DNA from: Trichobilharzia regenti
Taxonomy: Eukaryota; Platyhelminthes; Trematoda; Strigeidida; Schistosomatidae
Length of the DNA stretch: 64,000 nt
Assembly (NCBI GenBank): GCA_944472135.2
Contig: OX235264.1
Span: 85,074,319-85,138,318 of the forward strand
Reading direction: 5' to 3'
Position 1 is the stretch's first letter. Each line of letters starts with the position of its first letter. This document shows, in pieces, positions 42,901 to 58,400 of the stretch. The position numbers were made by a program, and so were the translations under genes. The notes beneath the pieces were generated by a model. The model was not told the DNA's origin and ran no database searches. It saw nothing but the letters and a program-made list of their open reading frames with translations.

Positions 42901-45900
42901 CTAGTTTTTAGAAACTTCATACATTTATTCCTCTTAAAGAATAAGATGGTACTATTGGTCATTTCATCAGCTGCATACAGACTAAAGAAATTGTTAAGCT
43001 TATGCACAGAACAATTTTAACATGTTTGCAAATGCTACATAATGCCAGTTGGCAGGAGACACTGGACTTAATAAACACAGATGGTTACCGGGGCAAGGAA
43101 ATGTATGTATCAATAATATTTGTTGGACTAAATGAACAGAATGTAGCAACGTTAAGAATAAAATGACTTTTACAAGGTAGTATATAATACACAAATGCGG
43201 TGATTTAAATTTAATTGAATTTTTGATTTTCCCGTTGATTGATTGGACCGAGGTGCTCCGTCTCAGGTTGACACGTCGGCTTCTTGTGCAGATGCTTCGA
43301 CGATGTCTGGGCATTTAATTAGTATTTAATTGGTGGATGGTGACTAGCAGTGGTGGCTGTCATGGCCCAAGCGGTCTAGTGGATAACGCTTCGGCGTTTG
43401 AAACTATGGGCACTGGGTTCGAGCCTCGTTGGGAACATCATCACTCACTGAGAAATGCACGTACATCCAGATGACGAGTCCCAAATAGAACGAAATGCAC
43501 ATCCTGGATTCCACTGCTAGTCACCATCCACCAATTAAGTGGTGATTTAAAGGTTATAAATTCTAACTGTAGGCCATAAGAAGAAACATTAGTATACACT
43601 GTGAATAAGTCTTGAAGAGAAATGAAACAATTGGTCAGTATGATTAATGTATGCTGAATGGTCGCATAAAATCGCCAAAAAATCTCTAACTGACAGCTAT
43701 TATATTAAAACTTGTACACTGCAATGACCCAAAGGGCTAAAATGGCTAGAACGACTGACTGTTTAGTGATGCCTTAACATACCCAAAAGGTCGGATGATT
43801 ACAAATGAAGGTTAGAAGCATTTACGGTCATGATAAAAGCCATGAATGGGTGATAGTGTGTTTCACCCGAGTGACCGGTGATGTCGCGACACATGAATTA
43901 CTTTCAACTGTGATCCTCACAAAAATTGTAATAAATTTCTTCAAATCTAAGCAACACAGATTCTAATACTTTTAGATTGATTGCACGTATGATTGACCTT
44001 AAGTAGATACGCTACAGGTTCGATGGCTATTTATTTAAAAACTGGTTATTTTGCTGTTTCATACACATCAAGATATTTAACTCCCAGATGTTTATCGATC
44101 ACCAACACACCATAAACACTATGATTTTTATTAATGTATTGTTTTAGTGTAGTAAAATCAAACGAAATCTCCTACTATATGGTAAGCCACTAATATCAGA
44201 CACATATGACGCTTGGCCAAGACAAACAGTATTCACTCTATATGAAATGGATGAACGGTAGAAAATTATGAATTTCATGTGCTAATCTACAAACGAAGAT
44301 ATTAGCACAGTAATGGACGATAGGATAAATATAAATTCACTCTGTAACAAAATGTAGGAAACTGTCTAACAGGTTACCTTAGTTGTTACATACACACGCA
44401 CAACAGACACTCTGTATGCTTGTAAACAGATGTTGTCTAGCTGAACATATGACCTAATTCTTAACGAGATTCATTTTTCCCCAACTTCTATATAACCATG
44501 ACCTAACAAAACCATAAACACTTAACATTTGCACTAAACGATACCAAGTACTGCTTATTCAACTAACACTAGTTGGTACAAAGATACCAAAATGAAATAT
44601 TCTGGGGTTTTTTTGCATTACGACTAATAGATAACACTAGATGATGAAGATGCCTTTTATGTGTGAGGAACAATATACCTGAGTTTCTAAATTCTTCTAA
44701 ATTTAGTATTTCGGAATCATGGAGAATGTTGTAAGATATACAGTTAATTCTTTCTAGGTTAATATACTACGCAATAGAACTTTCAATGACTTGCTAGTCT
44801 TCATTTTCAGTGTCATTTGAAAATCATTAGTGACAGAAATTTGCACTAAGAATATTTTCTAAGAATTCACTGACTCCATTATTAATTGGATAGGATAATC
44901 TCTCAAAAACAACAAACAAATGGCAAATTTGTTTCCTTTAACGAATATGAATAAAGCAAGAGCAACAGCTTGTAAAGAATAAGATGGTACCACAGTATTT
45001 TTTTTTCCTTCACGTTCCCCAGTGGAACATAGAGCGGCTTCAAGCTAATGGCTTGAAGTTTCTGAAGCAGTGTTTATTTTTTACAGGATGGGGTTGCTGG
45101 CCTCATACCCAGCCTTTCCTCTTTACCAGCATTATTTCTGGCTTAGCGAGGTAAAGGAGTGTGTCTGTGGCCGGGGATCGAACCCCGAACCATGTGCATG
45201 GTCGGCGAGCGTCCTAACCGCTGCGCCACCACACTATGCACACATTGATTTTTGTTTAAACTTGGACTCTCCGGGTAAAAACTACTTATGTGCCATTTTC
45301 TGAGCACTATTCATTAAGTTTGGAGCCGCCTGTCTGCTGACATCATGTAAAATTTGCAAGTATGTCAAAATTCTTCTGTACACTAAACTTAATAATTTCC
45401 TCTGGCTGTATGCAGCTGATGAAACAGCTAGTCGGACCATCTTATTCTGCACAAACTGTTTCTCTCACTCTATTCAAATAGAGATGATAGTCAAGCCTGT
45501 CAGTACATTATAAGGATAAGATCACAATCCACTAAAAGAAGATAGATTCAATCAAAAAGTAGAACACATTATGAGAATGACTTCCGGTAGATAAGTCAGA
45601 CAGGCATTTAAAGCGTAAATGTTTAATGTTCGGAGAAAAATCATCCTCGATGGCGGCGCAGAAACTTTCACTCTCTTTAATCCTTTAGATCGATTAAATC
45701 TTAATTATTCTCCACACATACTTATACTTTCTTCTGTGCATCTGCATTTATTATAGTTCCTCTGGAAATTTTCTCTCACTTTGTGTGTTATATAGAGTCT
45801 GACAACTTAAATTGCTGCACACTTATATGCAACGTTCTAAATTATAAACTCAATCAGTCAATTTAATTGGTGGATGGTGACTAGCGAAGGAATCCAGGAT

Positions 45901-48900
45901 ACGCATTTCGTCCTATTTGGGACTCGTCAGCTCGATGTACCTGCATTTCTCAGTGAGTGATGATGTTCCCAACGAGGCTCGAACCCAGTGCCCATAGTTT
46001 CAAACTCCGAAGCGTTATCCATTAGACCACTTGTTTGAAATGTGAACAAGAAGTAAGCTTTAAGTAAGTTGAGATTATATCAACAACTGACTAACAGAGG
46101 GAATACGTTCATTTTAAAAAATACCTCCTAAAAGATTAAAACTACGACCAATTTCAAATAGCACCAGACACAATCCTATATAATGTCAGCCTCAAAGAAT
46201 ACCTACAGTGAAATATTCCGCATTCTGCAATAACTTGAGAAAAAAAATGAGAACACGTTCTCAAATAGGCTACATAAAAGCATTATAACTCCCTACAAAC
46301 ATAAATGTTATGCACAATTTATTGATAGAAATTATGCAGCATACCGATAAGTAGTTAACCAATCCAAGATGTCTGAATTCTTCTTGTAGATAAACTCTTA
46401 ACATGATATCCTCCGTTGAATGTACAACAATGTTGAAAAATTGCATACACGATACCTTAAAATGACAACAGCAAATAAAAGAAATAAATATAATCATGAA
46501 GTGAAAATATCAAAGGAAATGAAAATGAATATCTCTTCACACAATGAACTGAATTAGCTAACAAATTATGTTCTATTGAAGTAATTTCTCAACTACCAAC
46601 TAGTGCCTGAATGAATATGTATCCACCGATTCATTTATAACCGACTAGTTGATGATGAAATCCCTAAACACGGGTGCCAAAGATTCCAATCGGGGTATTC
46701 ATCATTCACTATCTTGGGTGAAAGAGAACTTCATAAACCGAATAAGTTTCAATGATACAATCACAAGCTATAACCACTCTAACTTTGAAATCCCATAGTG
46801 AAAACCACACATATGTTTATTATAACTGAATGAGAAAGATTTGAATAGTCTTCATGTTATCACAGGGTATTATTTTTGTTATTGTTCCCTTGGGTTCCTA
46901 GTGGAACATAAGGCTTCAACTGCGCGTCTCCACTTGCTTCCTTCCTTCCTTCCTTCTGCTGTACTTTTCACCTGCATCCATGTTAGTCCATACTGTTTCA
47001 AATCCTCAACTCTTCACACGATCTCCTCCATGTCACCCTTGCACTGACGTCCCAATCGCCGCGTGCTTACCTTTCGGCCTGGTTCCACTCGAGAAATGGC
47101 CTGACGCGCGCGCAATGTCACCAACCGGCGGCCTCCTCACTCAACGAGTGTCCAATCCATCTCCACTTTCTCCTGCATATTTGTTGGTTGGCGACTGGTA
47201 CTTGTTTTGTTTGTTCGTGCCCATAGTTTCTTGTTGGTGATTCTCTCCGGCCCGACCATCTGATCTTCAGTGTAGAGCCAGCGAAGACAGTTGTTGTTAT
47301 CACAGAGTAGGATGATATTTTCTCCACTTCGAATTCAGATTTCCTTCTACACCATAACTACACACTTCTGAAAGAGATGAGTGATTATAAGAGTAAGTGC
47401 TACAGTTTCATTTTACAAAACTCAACCACTCCATGAATGCAGTATTCATATCTACACACACACACACACACACAAACACACACAGACTAACTAACTAACT
47501 TACCATGAAATCCATACTATAATAATCTGGCGATTCAGATTCATGCGAAAAGAAATAATGCGTTAAATATTCAAATCGTGTTGACTCTCCAACCTCCTTT
47601 TTGAAATTATCAAATGCATTTAGAACACGTTCATGACCACCAGCAATTAAGCAGACAACGGTTAAAAGTTCAAGTACTAGAGTTTTTGTTCTAAAAAAAG
47701 AAAACCAAAGAAATTAGTACCGATAAAAAAGTAGGTCAAACTTTCAAAAAAGTAGAAATAAAACCGTATTAATGTATCGGAATGTGCGTCGGTGGTTTAG
47801 CGGTAGGATGCTCAACAACGACGCATGTAGTCCGGCGTTCGATCCTCGGCCAATGCACTCCTAAACCTCGCTGACACAGTAATGAGACCGGTAAAGATGG
47901 AGGGTTCGGCATCAGGCTAGCAACTCCCAACCGGTAAAGATAAACACCACTGCTACCGAAACTCTTAGGTTCTAGCTTGGAGCCCTATGTTCCACTGGGA
48001 ACGTAAGGGAATACAATACAAATTTAAAAAATACCTGTATCTGAAGAAACCCAGGTAGTTATGGACAGAAAGCTAAATAACAAAATCTAACAATTACGCA
48101 TAAGGAAAGAACACAATGATGAACTCTTTGGTAGAGGATCTGAGCTATTTAGGGCAGTTTACACTTTCCAATAAAAGTATAGGTACTTTAGGTTATATGC
48201 CTCAAAACTGACCCCAGTAACACAAATTCGTTCACCTAAAACAAGAACATTTCACCACGATATCAATTTCTTCTTTTTATGACCTCTTCTTTAAATACCA
48301 GAGCTTTATTGTAAAGACTAATGATATAACTACCAGTTGATTGCTTTTCACTTTTGTTAACTTCCCCTTCGTAAAGTGGCCATAAATGAATACCCAGAAC
48401 AGACTTTCCATGGTGCCACGCAATGAGCCACACTGTGTAATACCCAGTCGTCTACATTTGTTTGTTTGTTCAAGCTCAATTATTCGGAACAAAGTCTTCA
48501 TGCACACTTATTGTGTGAGAGCTGATGATAGTAGCTAGTTGCCCACGCTAAAGTAGGTACAGAGGGCCCCAAAACCTTGACTCACCGGCTGAAAACCTAG
48601 TGCTCAAGGCTATAAATCGCATCTTGCTCACATTGAAGTAGGTGGGGCCACATTCGAACCTTGGATCTAATGAATGAAAGTCAAGTTCCAGAGCCAAACA
48701 GCCAAATCACTATGCTTGTAAGTTTGCAGTTGGGAAGCAGATGGGTACACAAAGGAAGCAGTAATAAATATCACTTGTCAGAAACCAAAATTTTCCAAAG
48801 TACCCGCAAAAATTGTGGATATACAATTGAATAAAATTCCTAACACTAACAGAAAACGCACACATCGATTGCAATCGCATTTAGCTATTCATGTGTTTGA

Positions 48901-51900
48901 GATAATAATTTGTAGCTCAGGTGGATACTTTTGATGTGACTGTGTTATCTAAGCTGGACGACTTGATTACGAGACTTTTGTTTCTCTATACACCAACCAT
49001 AATGCTTACTCCACCCAGCTCAGAGAACATAATCCATATCAAAATTCATATATCTACCTAGATTTAACTAAGATTTTAGTTGACATAGGTGACTTTATAA
49101 TATGAGGAACCTGTATACCAGTTGCCTGTTTAATATATTCAGATCATCTAAAGTCCTCCAAGTAACCCAGATATAGTCTATTCAGTAATCTAAAGCCATC
49201 GGTTAATACAAAAGTTGGATGCAACGCTTGTCAACAGAAAAAATAATTATATGACTCACCTCATAAAAAACATGCAAACAAATCGAAATAGTTGACATAA
49301 CTTCATCAAGCATTTCCAATTCTCCTCTTAAATCTCATAGTTCGTATACGCTTCAAAATTGTGACAGCAGTATTTGTATATGCAACTCCCCCTAATGATA
49401 GGTTGGGAATTCAAATCCCCTAGTGGACATAATACTGAACAAATAGTTTACTTTATCTCCAGAGTCCTTAAACTTATGCTTTACTTGTTTTAATGACAAT
49501 AAACGTTAATCAAAGGATATACAATGAATCAAAACTGTCCCAACAAAGCTTAACTCAGTAAGTCTAGTATCGAATCCTAGCAGCTACACACGTTACATTT
49601 TTGTTTAAATTGACGTTTCAAATGATTTTAGTATGATGAACAAAAAGGTTATTATTAAAGAGGCTAAAAGAAAGACAACTTACTGATAGCTTGGATGTAA
49701 AAGACACAAAGCGATAACATTCACAGCACGAGGATGCTCGAATACCATTGAACAGCCACGCTAAAATTAATTGAGAGGGTAGACAGTAAGTAAGATCTAT
49801 TGTCTTTCTTGTAGTATTAAGCATTAGAGTATTTAGACTGAATATACAGTAGGATTCAACATCAAAAAATTGCAATATATTCTAGAAATAACATTTGGTA
49901 GACAAGAAATAAAATATAGCCTTGATATATATGTATATATATGTATACATATATATCCCCAGGTAACAATAAACCATAAAGAAAGTGAACTCTTGAGAAA
50001 GTTTCTTAATAATGTTAGTCTAAAACCCATTAGCAGCTTAAATGAACTTGAAAAGTCATGATGAACCCTATAAATAACTTATTCAACCTTTAGTATTTCA
50101 GGATAATGGCTCCCCACTAACAGTTTGGAGCTAATACCTGAAAACTGCATATCGTATAACTTACATACTGCTGTTAAATTCGTGTATTATAACTTAATCG
50201 AGGGGAAACATGCTGCTATAGAGTTCTATAAATTAAATGCTTAATGATCTATTTTTCTCAATGGTGACCACCTGACCGATTCTAATCGTCATTTAATACT
50301 GAAGACACACTGCATGTCAGTGAATTAGGCCAACTGTACTGTTACATGTATGAGTAAAACTGATGATGGCTCATTTATTTACACAAATAACAGAGCGTGC
50401 TTTGCAAAAACAAACGAATACAAAATCAACGAAAAGCTTGAATACGTGGAAAGAAATATTTTATTCTTACAAAACAGCATAAGCTATGAGAAAAGATGGT
50501 GGTCTTATCATAAACATTAGGGAAATAATACTTCCAAGTTGTTACTGTGACATAAAGTGATCAGTTGCCTTGAAAAGACGATAATGAATTATGCTTTCCT
50601 TTATTAAATAAGGTAATTTCGTTAATATGAAACAACACTACCAATTGGATCAAGTTCACAATTTACACAGTTTGGGGAGTAATTTCACCACAGTTTCCTT
50701 TGAAAACTAAAATTATTCAGACCATAATATGTGATCTGCTTGATACCATGAATGGCACTCAAGAAAGCAACCATAAAGGTGTGGTGTGACATATTACTGA
50801 TTGATTGATATGAGTAGTTAGACACCTTTCACATTAGCCAATAATGCTTACTGGCCAGATCGAAGTGATCCAAACACTGGGTGGGCTCGTTTGGGGCCGT
50901 GCTCATTAGCGGTTTTTCCGGTATAACCCAGCTCAGAGAACTGAATCAGTTCAAAAGTAATACCCAAATTCTCGCCAACAACCACTAACGGTTTATGTGA
51001 GAGGTATATGGCGGCCTGCTTAAATCATTGGGCCACCGAAATTACTTTCCTCCAAAATGCTTAATTTCATCTGGATTTATCATTGTTTTAATCGTCCAGT
51101 TATATCAAATGACCTATACATAAACTTGCGCGATGATATAACTTGCTCCCAAGTTCGCTTGGCGGCCTGTTTGACATCTGGGCTACCTTTTCCTGCATCT
51201 ACATATTGCATCTAATAAGTCATGTTTTCATTCCTAATTTTAATAAAATATGATCGCAAATCGCATAAAATACAGTAATTCATTCATTAAACGTTTTAAA
51301 CCATATGACTTTCATGCATCTAATAAATCTAAGAGAAAACATCACGCTGGCTGGCAGCGTGCACTTAAACAGACACCTTTATATCGTACAACCATTCCTG
51401 TTATTGTCACTTCAAACTGCCGTTCACTTCCCAACAAAATTATGCATCTCCAGTCTCTCTTATCATCTGATACTTATCACAATACGGCGATTGTTGCATT
51501 ACAAGAAACATGGCTCCATGAACTCTATGATGACAATCTGGTTTCCCTAAATGGTTTTACATTGTTTAGACAAGATCGACTATGCTCCAGAAAGAAAAGA
51601 GGTGGAGGTGTTGCAACTTTCATTCATTCTCAATGGTCAACTTCAAATAATGTATGTTTTTCTTACTCTAATGACTTTATTGATTGTATAACGGTCAAAT
51701 GCCGCCCGAAACACTTATCCAAGTTTAAATACGTCTTCATCTCTAACATTTATGTTACTCCTGGCTGTTCTGCATCTGATCTATCTGATTTTGCTGATGA
51801 ATTCACTGAATTCGCCGTTACACATCTTGAAAACTCTTTATCAGTTGTCACAGGAGATTTTAACTGCTGTGATTGTTCTTTCCTCGTATCATTAGGTCAT

Positions 51901-54900
51901 GCCAATATTGTTAAATTCCCTACTCGACTTGATAAAACTCTTGACCTAGTGTTCATTAATGATGAGGAAATATATGAAGTACGCAGACGTGCTCCTATCA
52001 TGAACTCAGATCATTGTATTATTCGGATATTACCTAAGATATACAGCAGATCTCACTTTAATATCTTCTCAAATCTGTCCAAGAAAACACAGCAAAGGTG
52101 TTACTCACAAGAAAATATGCTCAAACTAAGATGTATGCTAAATGACACTAACTGGGAACTTTTCAACGAACACAAACTGGATGATACTATTTCCAATTTG
52201 ACTGACTATCTTAAATTCTGTCTTGATATATGCTGTCCAAAACAGATAATTTTCAAAAGAATGGATCGTTTTTTTCCCCTCATCTCAAAAAACTTCGTAG
52301 AGAAAAAGAGAAGCTGTACAAGACAAAGAATAAATCTGGTCTTAAGAAGATAAACACCCAAATTAAATCTGAAATCAAGAGACTAAACAACATTTATAAT
52401 CAAACAATACTATCTTGTAAAACCTCAGAAAACATATGGAAGCTTTTTAGAGAAATTACTGGTTGTGGTAAGCATAATAATTTTGCCTCTTCTATTGATG
52501 TAAATACTCTCAATAGATCTTTCATCCGCCCTCCAAATGTCCCTTCTGCCTTCAATTTAACTAATAACACGACCAGTGACTTTCATCGTTTCAATACTTC
52601 TGATGTTCTTAAATGTTTGAAATCTCTTAAACCTTCCCAGAGTCTAGGCCCTGATGGTATACCTGCCATTGTTTTAAAGAAATGTGCTGATATTTTAAGT
52701 AACCCACTTACAAGCATTTTCAATACTTCTTTTTCTAATAATAATGTACCTTCTCTGTGGAAAGATATTAAAATCATCCCTGTACCCAAGTCTGGTTCTG
52801 GAAATAGTGTTAAGTTTAGACCAATTGCCATTACCTCTCCTTTTTTGAAACTGATGGAGAAATTACTGTTACAAAAACTCATTCCCTCCCTAAGCTTCTC
52901 AAACGATCCAAAGCAGTTTGCTTACAAACAGGGTAGAAGTACTTTGGATGCTGCTGTTGTGTTTCATCACAACATTGTATCCTCCTTAGACAAAGGGGCC
53001 AAGTATGTCCGTTGTACTTTCCTTGATTACACATCTGCTTTTGACTCTGTACCTAGAGGCCTTTTGTTAAACAAGCTTAGCCTTACACAAACTGAGTCCT
53101 GGGCTATCAACTGGCTGCACTCTTACTTCTCCAATAGGATGCAGTACACGGTATATAATGGTGTAGCTTCCTCTCCTTTGCTTACTGAAGCTGATGTTCC
53201 TCAGGGTGCTGTTCTCTCGCCGTTCCTCTTTTCCTTCTTCTTACTTACGTATGCCAAGTCATCGCCTCCCTCGACGAGCTATGTTAGCGGATATAGGGTC
53301 AGGCTGGAAAAAAGCTAGCGGCGGTCAAACAAAAACTTGGCATCAGTCAATAAAATCCACAACAGTTGGTCTTAGCCACGTAGGAAGGTGTAGACTTCCA
53401 GGCTGGGGTCCTCGAGGCGGTAAAAATCTATGGTTGGAAACAATTGGTGACATGGCTCGAAATCGTTCTCAGTGGCACAGATGCATCCACTCCCTGTGAC
53501 TTATGATCTTCAATGAAACTGTTTTGTATTTCTTTATTACTCCTTTGTCTCACACCTCTGCTCACTGTCTCTATTATGCTTTTCTTGTACTTTCTTCTCT
53601 TGCTTCGCGTGCTACACGGAATGTGGCGACTTGAACTTCCGCACATTTGTGCAAAGTTCTATGTCGAAAACAGACAGACAGACAGACATGACTTACCTCT
53701 CTCAGACGGAATCAACTTCGTCAAATATGCAGATGACTTGACTGTTTCGCTTCCCGTTAAGTCTCAGTCAGACTGCTTCAATTTAAATAGCTTCCTGTCG
53801 GATATCAGTCAGTGGTCAAAACTAAATGGCCTCATGCTGAATCCTTCAAAATGCCAGACTATCGACTTCTCCTTTAGGCATAAACGAGACCTACAAGCAC
53901 TAGTAAGCATTCATGATGCCTGTAGAATTGAGGGGACTATAATTGAAACAAAGTCTACTGCAAAATACCTCGGATTAGTTATATCTTCCGACCTTACCTG
54001 GTCATCTCATATCCAAATGATTTCCAAGAAAGTGTTTCGTCTAACCTACTACATTAAGAAACTCAGACTAACTGGAGTCGCTCAACCTCTGCTTTCACAA
54101 TTTGTCAACTCTCGTATCCTACCTATTCTACTTTACTGTTCCCCGTTAGTCTTTCCTGGGTTACTGAAAAAGGACTATACCATCCTGAGAAGGATGTTGA
54201 AGGTAGTTAGTAGGACTAGCGGTGTAAAACTCAGTCAGCTCGTCACAACATTAGTGGATAAGCATCTGAATACATGCGAGAAATGGTCTAAAACCATACT
54301 CTCTGACCCCCAACACCCCCTCTATTCCCAACTCTCTCCTTGCATCTCATCAGGTAGAACCAGAAATCAGTACAAAATAATATATGCTCGTACAACCAAG
54401 TATAGGAACTCAACGATACCATATTTGGCCCGTGTTCTAAGTGACAGAGACAATGGTAAGCGTGAAACCTATGACTTGTTTGTTGTTAATAACATAATTT
54501 TGGCCCTTGTTATTTCCCCCTTATACTCTCTTATTTGTACTCTATGGTGAACAACCTTCTTAAACATACTTAGCTGCTTAAAATTAATTATCGTTGGCTT
54601 ACTGTTTTTGTACTTTACTCTATTCCTTCTTTTGTATATTTACTGGGTCCGACTATATTATCACTATGATTATTAAAAGAAAATTGTCCTGTCATTAACC
54701 ATCATGTAATATTAGTTTTGTGGTTGTTCTTTGTTCGGCACTATTTTAGCTGACAATCTTGTTTGTGAACGCCACTATCACCATCTTAAAAAATTTTGTA
54801 TTACGCATCATTACTAACACTACCACGACTAACACTGCATTAGTGCTGACAATAAAAAAAACACAACCTGAAACGTTTATTTTATGATTGTTTAGTGTTG

Positions 54901-55436
54901 TTTAATCAAATTAAGTGATCATATTAGCTATTAACATTCTTAAGAACATCTCATAACTTCTTGTATGATCATAGCTGTTACTGTTCACCACGCATACACA
55001 TATCATAGCTTCCATTACCCATTTCATTATTAGTGTTTATCTTCCTTTCTACTTGGTATTTTTTACTTGCATTTTTTTCTTTTCTTTTGTTTTTCTTTGT
55101 TATTTCTGTGTTTCGTTTTTTTGGTTTATTTTTGTCGAGTTTTTTTATATTTATTTTTTTTGTAATACTCCTTTTTAATGTACGATGAAATTAGATGCAA
55201 TATTGTAGATATGTGCTGAAAATTCCACACTGTATCACAAGTACTGTTTCTGGAATAAAGCGAAATTGTTATGTTATGTTATGTTAAATGCTATACAATT
55301 CCTCAACGAAATGAAGATATACTTCAGATTATTAATTTACATGTGAATCCTGTGTGAAGAAAAAAGTACTTTGGAGCTGAATACGCTGACAATTTTTGCA
55401 CCGTATATTCGCATACTGTTTTAAATAAAGATTTAC

Positions 55437-55484
<48 letters not shown>

Positions 55485-58400
55485 ATCACTGATATCAATC
55501 AATCAGTAGTATAGAGCATGATGAACATTTCCGATGGCAGAAATCCAGCTGGTTAACTACACCGATCATACAATTAAGCGGTATTATTTGCTGGGTAACG
55601 TTTTGAACACAATTTACTGCGCATAACCATAAAAAAAACAATAAATCAGCAACTTTGAAACTTAGTTTTCACATTTCCCTATACGACATATGGGAAAGAA
55701 AAATTAGAACTACAAAAAACTAAATTCGAAGTTGCAGAGTTATATTTACTATGACTGTGAACAATAAATTGTGCCCGAAGCGTATTCCAGTAAATATTTC
55801 ACCGTCATCCATACAATAACCAAAATAATCTGAAGTTAAATAGCACCAGTGTCTGGTTAGCCCGATCGATATAGAGTGATACCGTCAACCTTAAAGTCAA
55901 GGATTCGATTTGCACGTTAGGCGCCCCTATGTATGAAGAATTTATGTGCTTAATCACGAACAACATTAATAAGTTCCGAAGATGCAGCTGTTTGATAGAG
56001 ACACAGCTTTTATGCCAGAGTATCTTGGATTTAAATCCCGCTCGACTTACATATCAGCATCATAAGTTCACAAGTTCGGTTTCCAAATTAGTATATGAGA
56101 AAGTACGCCAGGTCTTTACGTTGCGTCAAGGACGATGAAACAAACATAATAACAAAACTTGTTAAATATGTGACTACTAGACAGTTAGATTAATGATTAC
56201 GCACCCGTATTTTGTAAAACAGCACATGCGTAGTCTCATAAGATGCAAACACTCAGTGCCTCATAAAGTGAACCTCGAAAATCATACTAATAACAACTCA
56301 CCTGATTGTTAAGTAAAGCGCGAAAGCATCTGACACCTTGATGAAGACTATCTCTGATTGATTCGGATATGTGTGGGACATGTGGAGAAGAGGAAATTCG
56401 ATTCTTTTTCTTTCTTAAACTAGAGCACCAAAATCCAGACTCAACTTGATCACTTTCATGGATTTCTTCGCATAAGTCATTTAAAGAAATTGATTGTTCT
56501 GAACCATATGATCCAAGAAGAGCAGAACGTTGTTGTTGCATACTGTCCACTGATGGTCGAAAATCAGTCCTGAAAGAGGAAGTACCACAAGGGAATTCTT
56601 AGAAGCTGACATAAAACATGGACGCCGATTATAACATGCTCATCTGACAATGATTGTATAAAATGCTAATTAGGGCGAAAATCAACGCTGAATGGTGTAT
56701 ACGTAAAAAACAGATGTGAGATCAAAACTTTCGATTCGCGTTATCCCAATACACGACTTCTTTTTATTACCTTCTTAAAAAACAGGGGATTATGCCTGAG
56801 ACATAAGGTTAATGGGTGAACAGGACTTGATCACTACAGTGGAATATTATTCCATAATAAGTTGATTTGACTGCATTAGCACACAACGATCCAGTATTAA
56901 TAGCTGAATAATATTTTATGCACAATTTATTGTTCTTATGCACATGAAAGTTGGATAATCCTCTGGCAATGCTAATACCAGTTTACTGAATACGAAGAAC
57001 CTGCAGTCTTTTTACATATGCTGGCAGAGATGCCTCTAATGTACATCATACTCGTTCTTTTAAAGATGGCACGCAAAAGCCGAACGAGCTTTCTGTATTC
57101 ATCCTGAGATTCAATAATCAGTCCACTGAGTGCAGTAGTCAGCACATTTGACCACTTATCCTTAAAAAGAGGGCTGACGTTTTCACACCTCACAGAAGCG
57201 AAGTGAATTACAGACATGCTCATAATTTCTCCCAGAGCACTGAAAAGGATATGTTAACTCAATACGTGTTCGCAGATGTTGAAAGTGGAAGAAATGAGAA
57301 GATTAGTCGTTTCCAAACACAGGCGTTTGTGTTCATTCGATAGTGAGATACAGTCAGTAATTACGAGGTTAGACGCAGTGTTATGTAAGGAAGGAAGCCA
57401 CGCTGATTGAGATGGCTATGACATGATTTACGCATGCAGATCTATAATGTCCGTCCACAAGTAGTATCAGTCGCGGTAGATCTAAGCCAGAGAAGAGTTA
57501 CAGGTAGTCAGAGGAAACTGCACCAATTTATGAAGTTTTTGATTATTAGTTTCAGCAACGTAGGGAGGTATAGAGTGCTTGGCTGGGGCCATTATGATGC
57601 TAAGAACCAGTGTATGAAGACTACTAATGAAATTCTTCAAAATTTTTCACAATAGTGCAGAGGTATTCATCCCTTGTTACCATCCATTCTGAAAATGCTC
57701 ACTAACCTTCATCTAACTATTCTTTATCCCGTATATTTTTGTCCATTGTAGTTTCATTACATTCCTTCTCTTTATCTTTATGTGTGCTTCTTTGAATAGT
57801 GACAAAATGATGAATTCCTACACAAAGATCTACGTTGATAATCTAGCTAAATTTAGGTATTTAATTAAATGACTGACTTTCATATTTGAATGTATTAGAG
57901 GACAACAACCATTTGAGGCAACATAAAAAACATGTAAGTGATAGTCTTCTTACAACCACAAAGAGCGATGGTGAAACTATATGAAAGCTATAATAAATAA
58001 GATGGGAATACAAATTACAGCAAATTTAGAACAAGTAACAAGACGGCAAAGCATAATATAGGAGCAATCATTCGGACCGTTAAATAAAAAACTGCACTGA
58101 ACATGCTTTCATTGCATTCGAATACCGAAAACTGTCATAAATTGACCAAAATGGAAACTAATAATTATTCGCATTCCAGGTAACTAAATCAAACTTGATA
58201 AATCAAACATAACATGAATCAATAAGTGGTCGTGTACATTATAGTTTAGTTCTTATCTACACTGTAAATATTTACTAGTGAACACTAAGAATGACACACT
58301 GAAAAACAATTTAAAAAGTGTCCTGGATCTATAAACTAGCATATCACTTTGCATGCATCGAACTTACGATAAAATGGAACACTTCCTAAATCTTTTCAAA

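Noticed and set aside
46345..46455. Assignment of the formin to DAAM or Diaphanous
   Set aside because: The [10 protein letters not shown] and LGL helix fits FMNL; DAAM has a different sequence at this position.
51305..51550. Open frame inside the CR1-like endonuclease
   Set aside because: Out-of-frame shadow of the endonuclease frame.
53243..53696. ACTTAC as a 6-bp target duplication of the nested SR2 fragment
   Set aside because: Alignment with the 24.6 kb relic assigns CATGAC to the host LINE, and TTAC belongs to SR2 itself; the host frame closes without that duplication.
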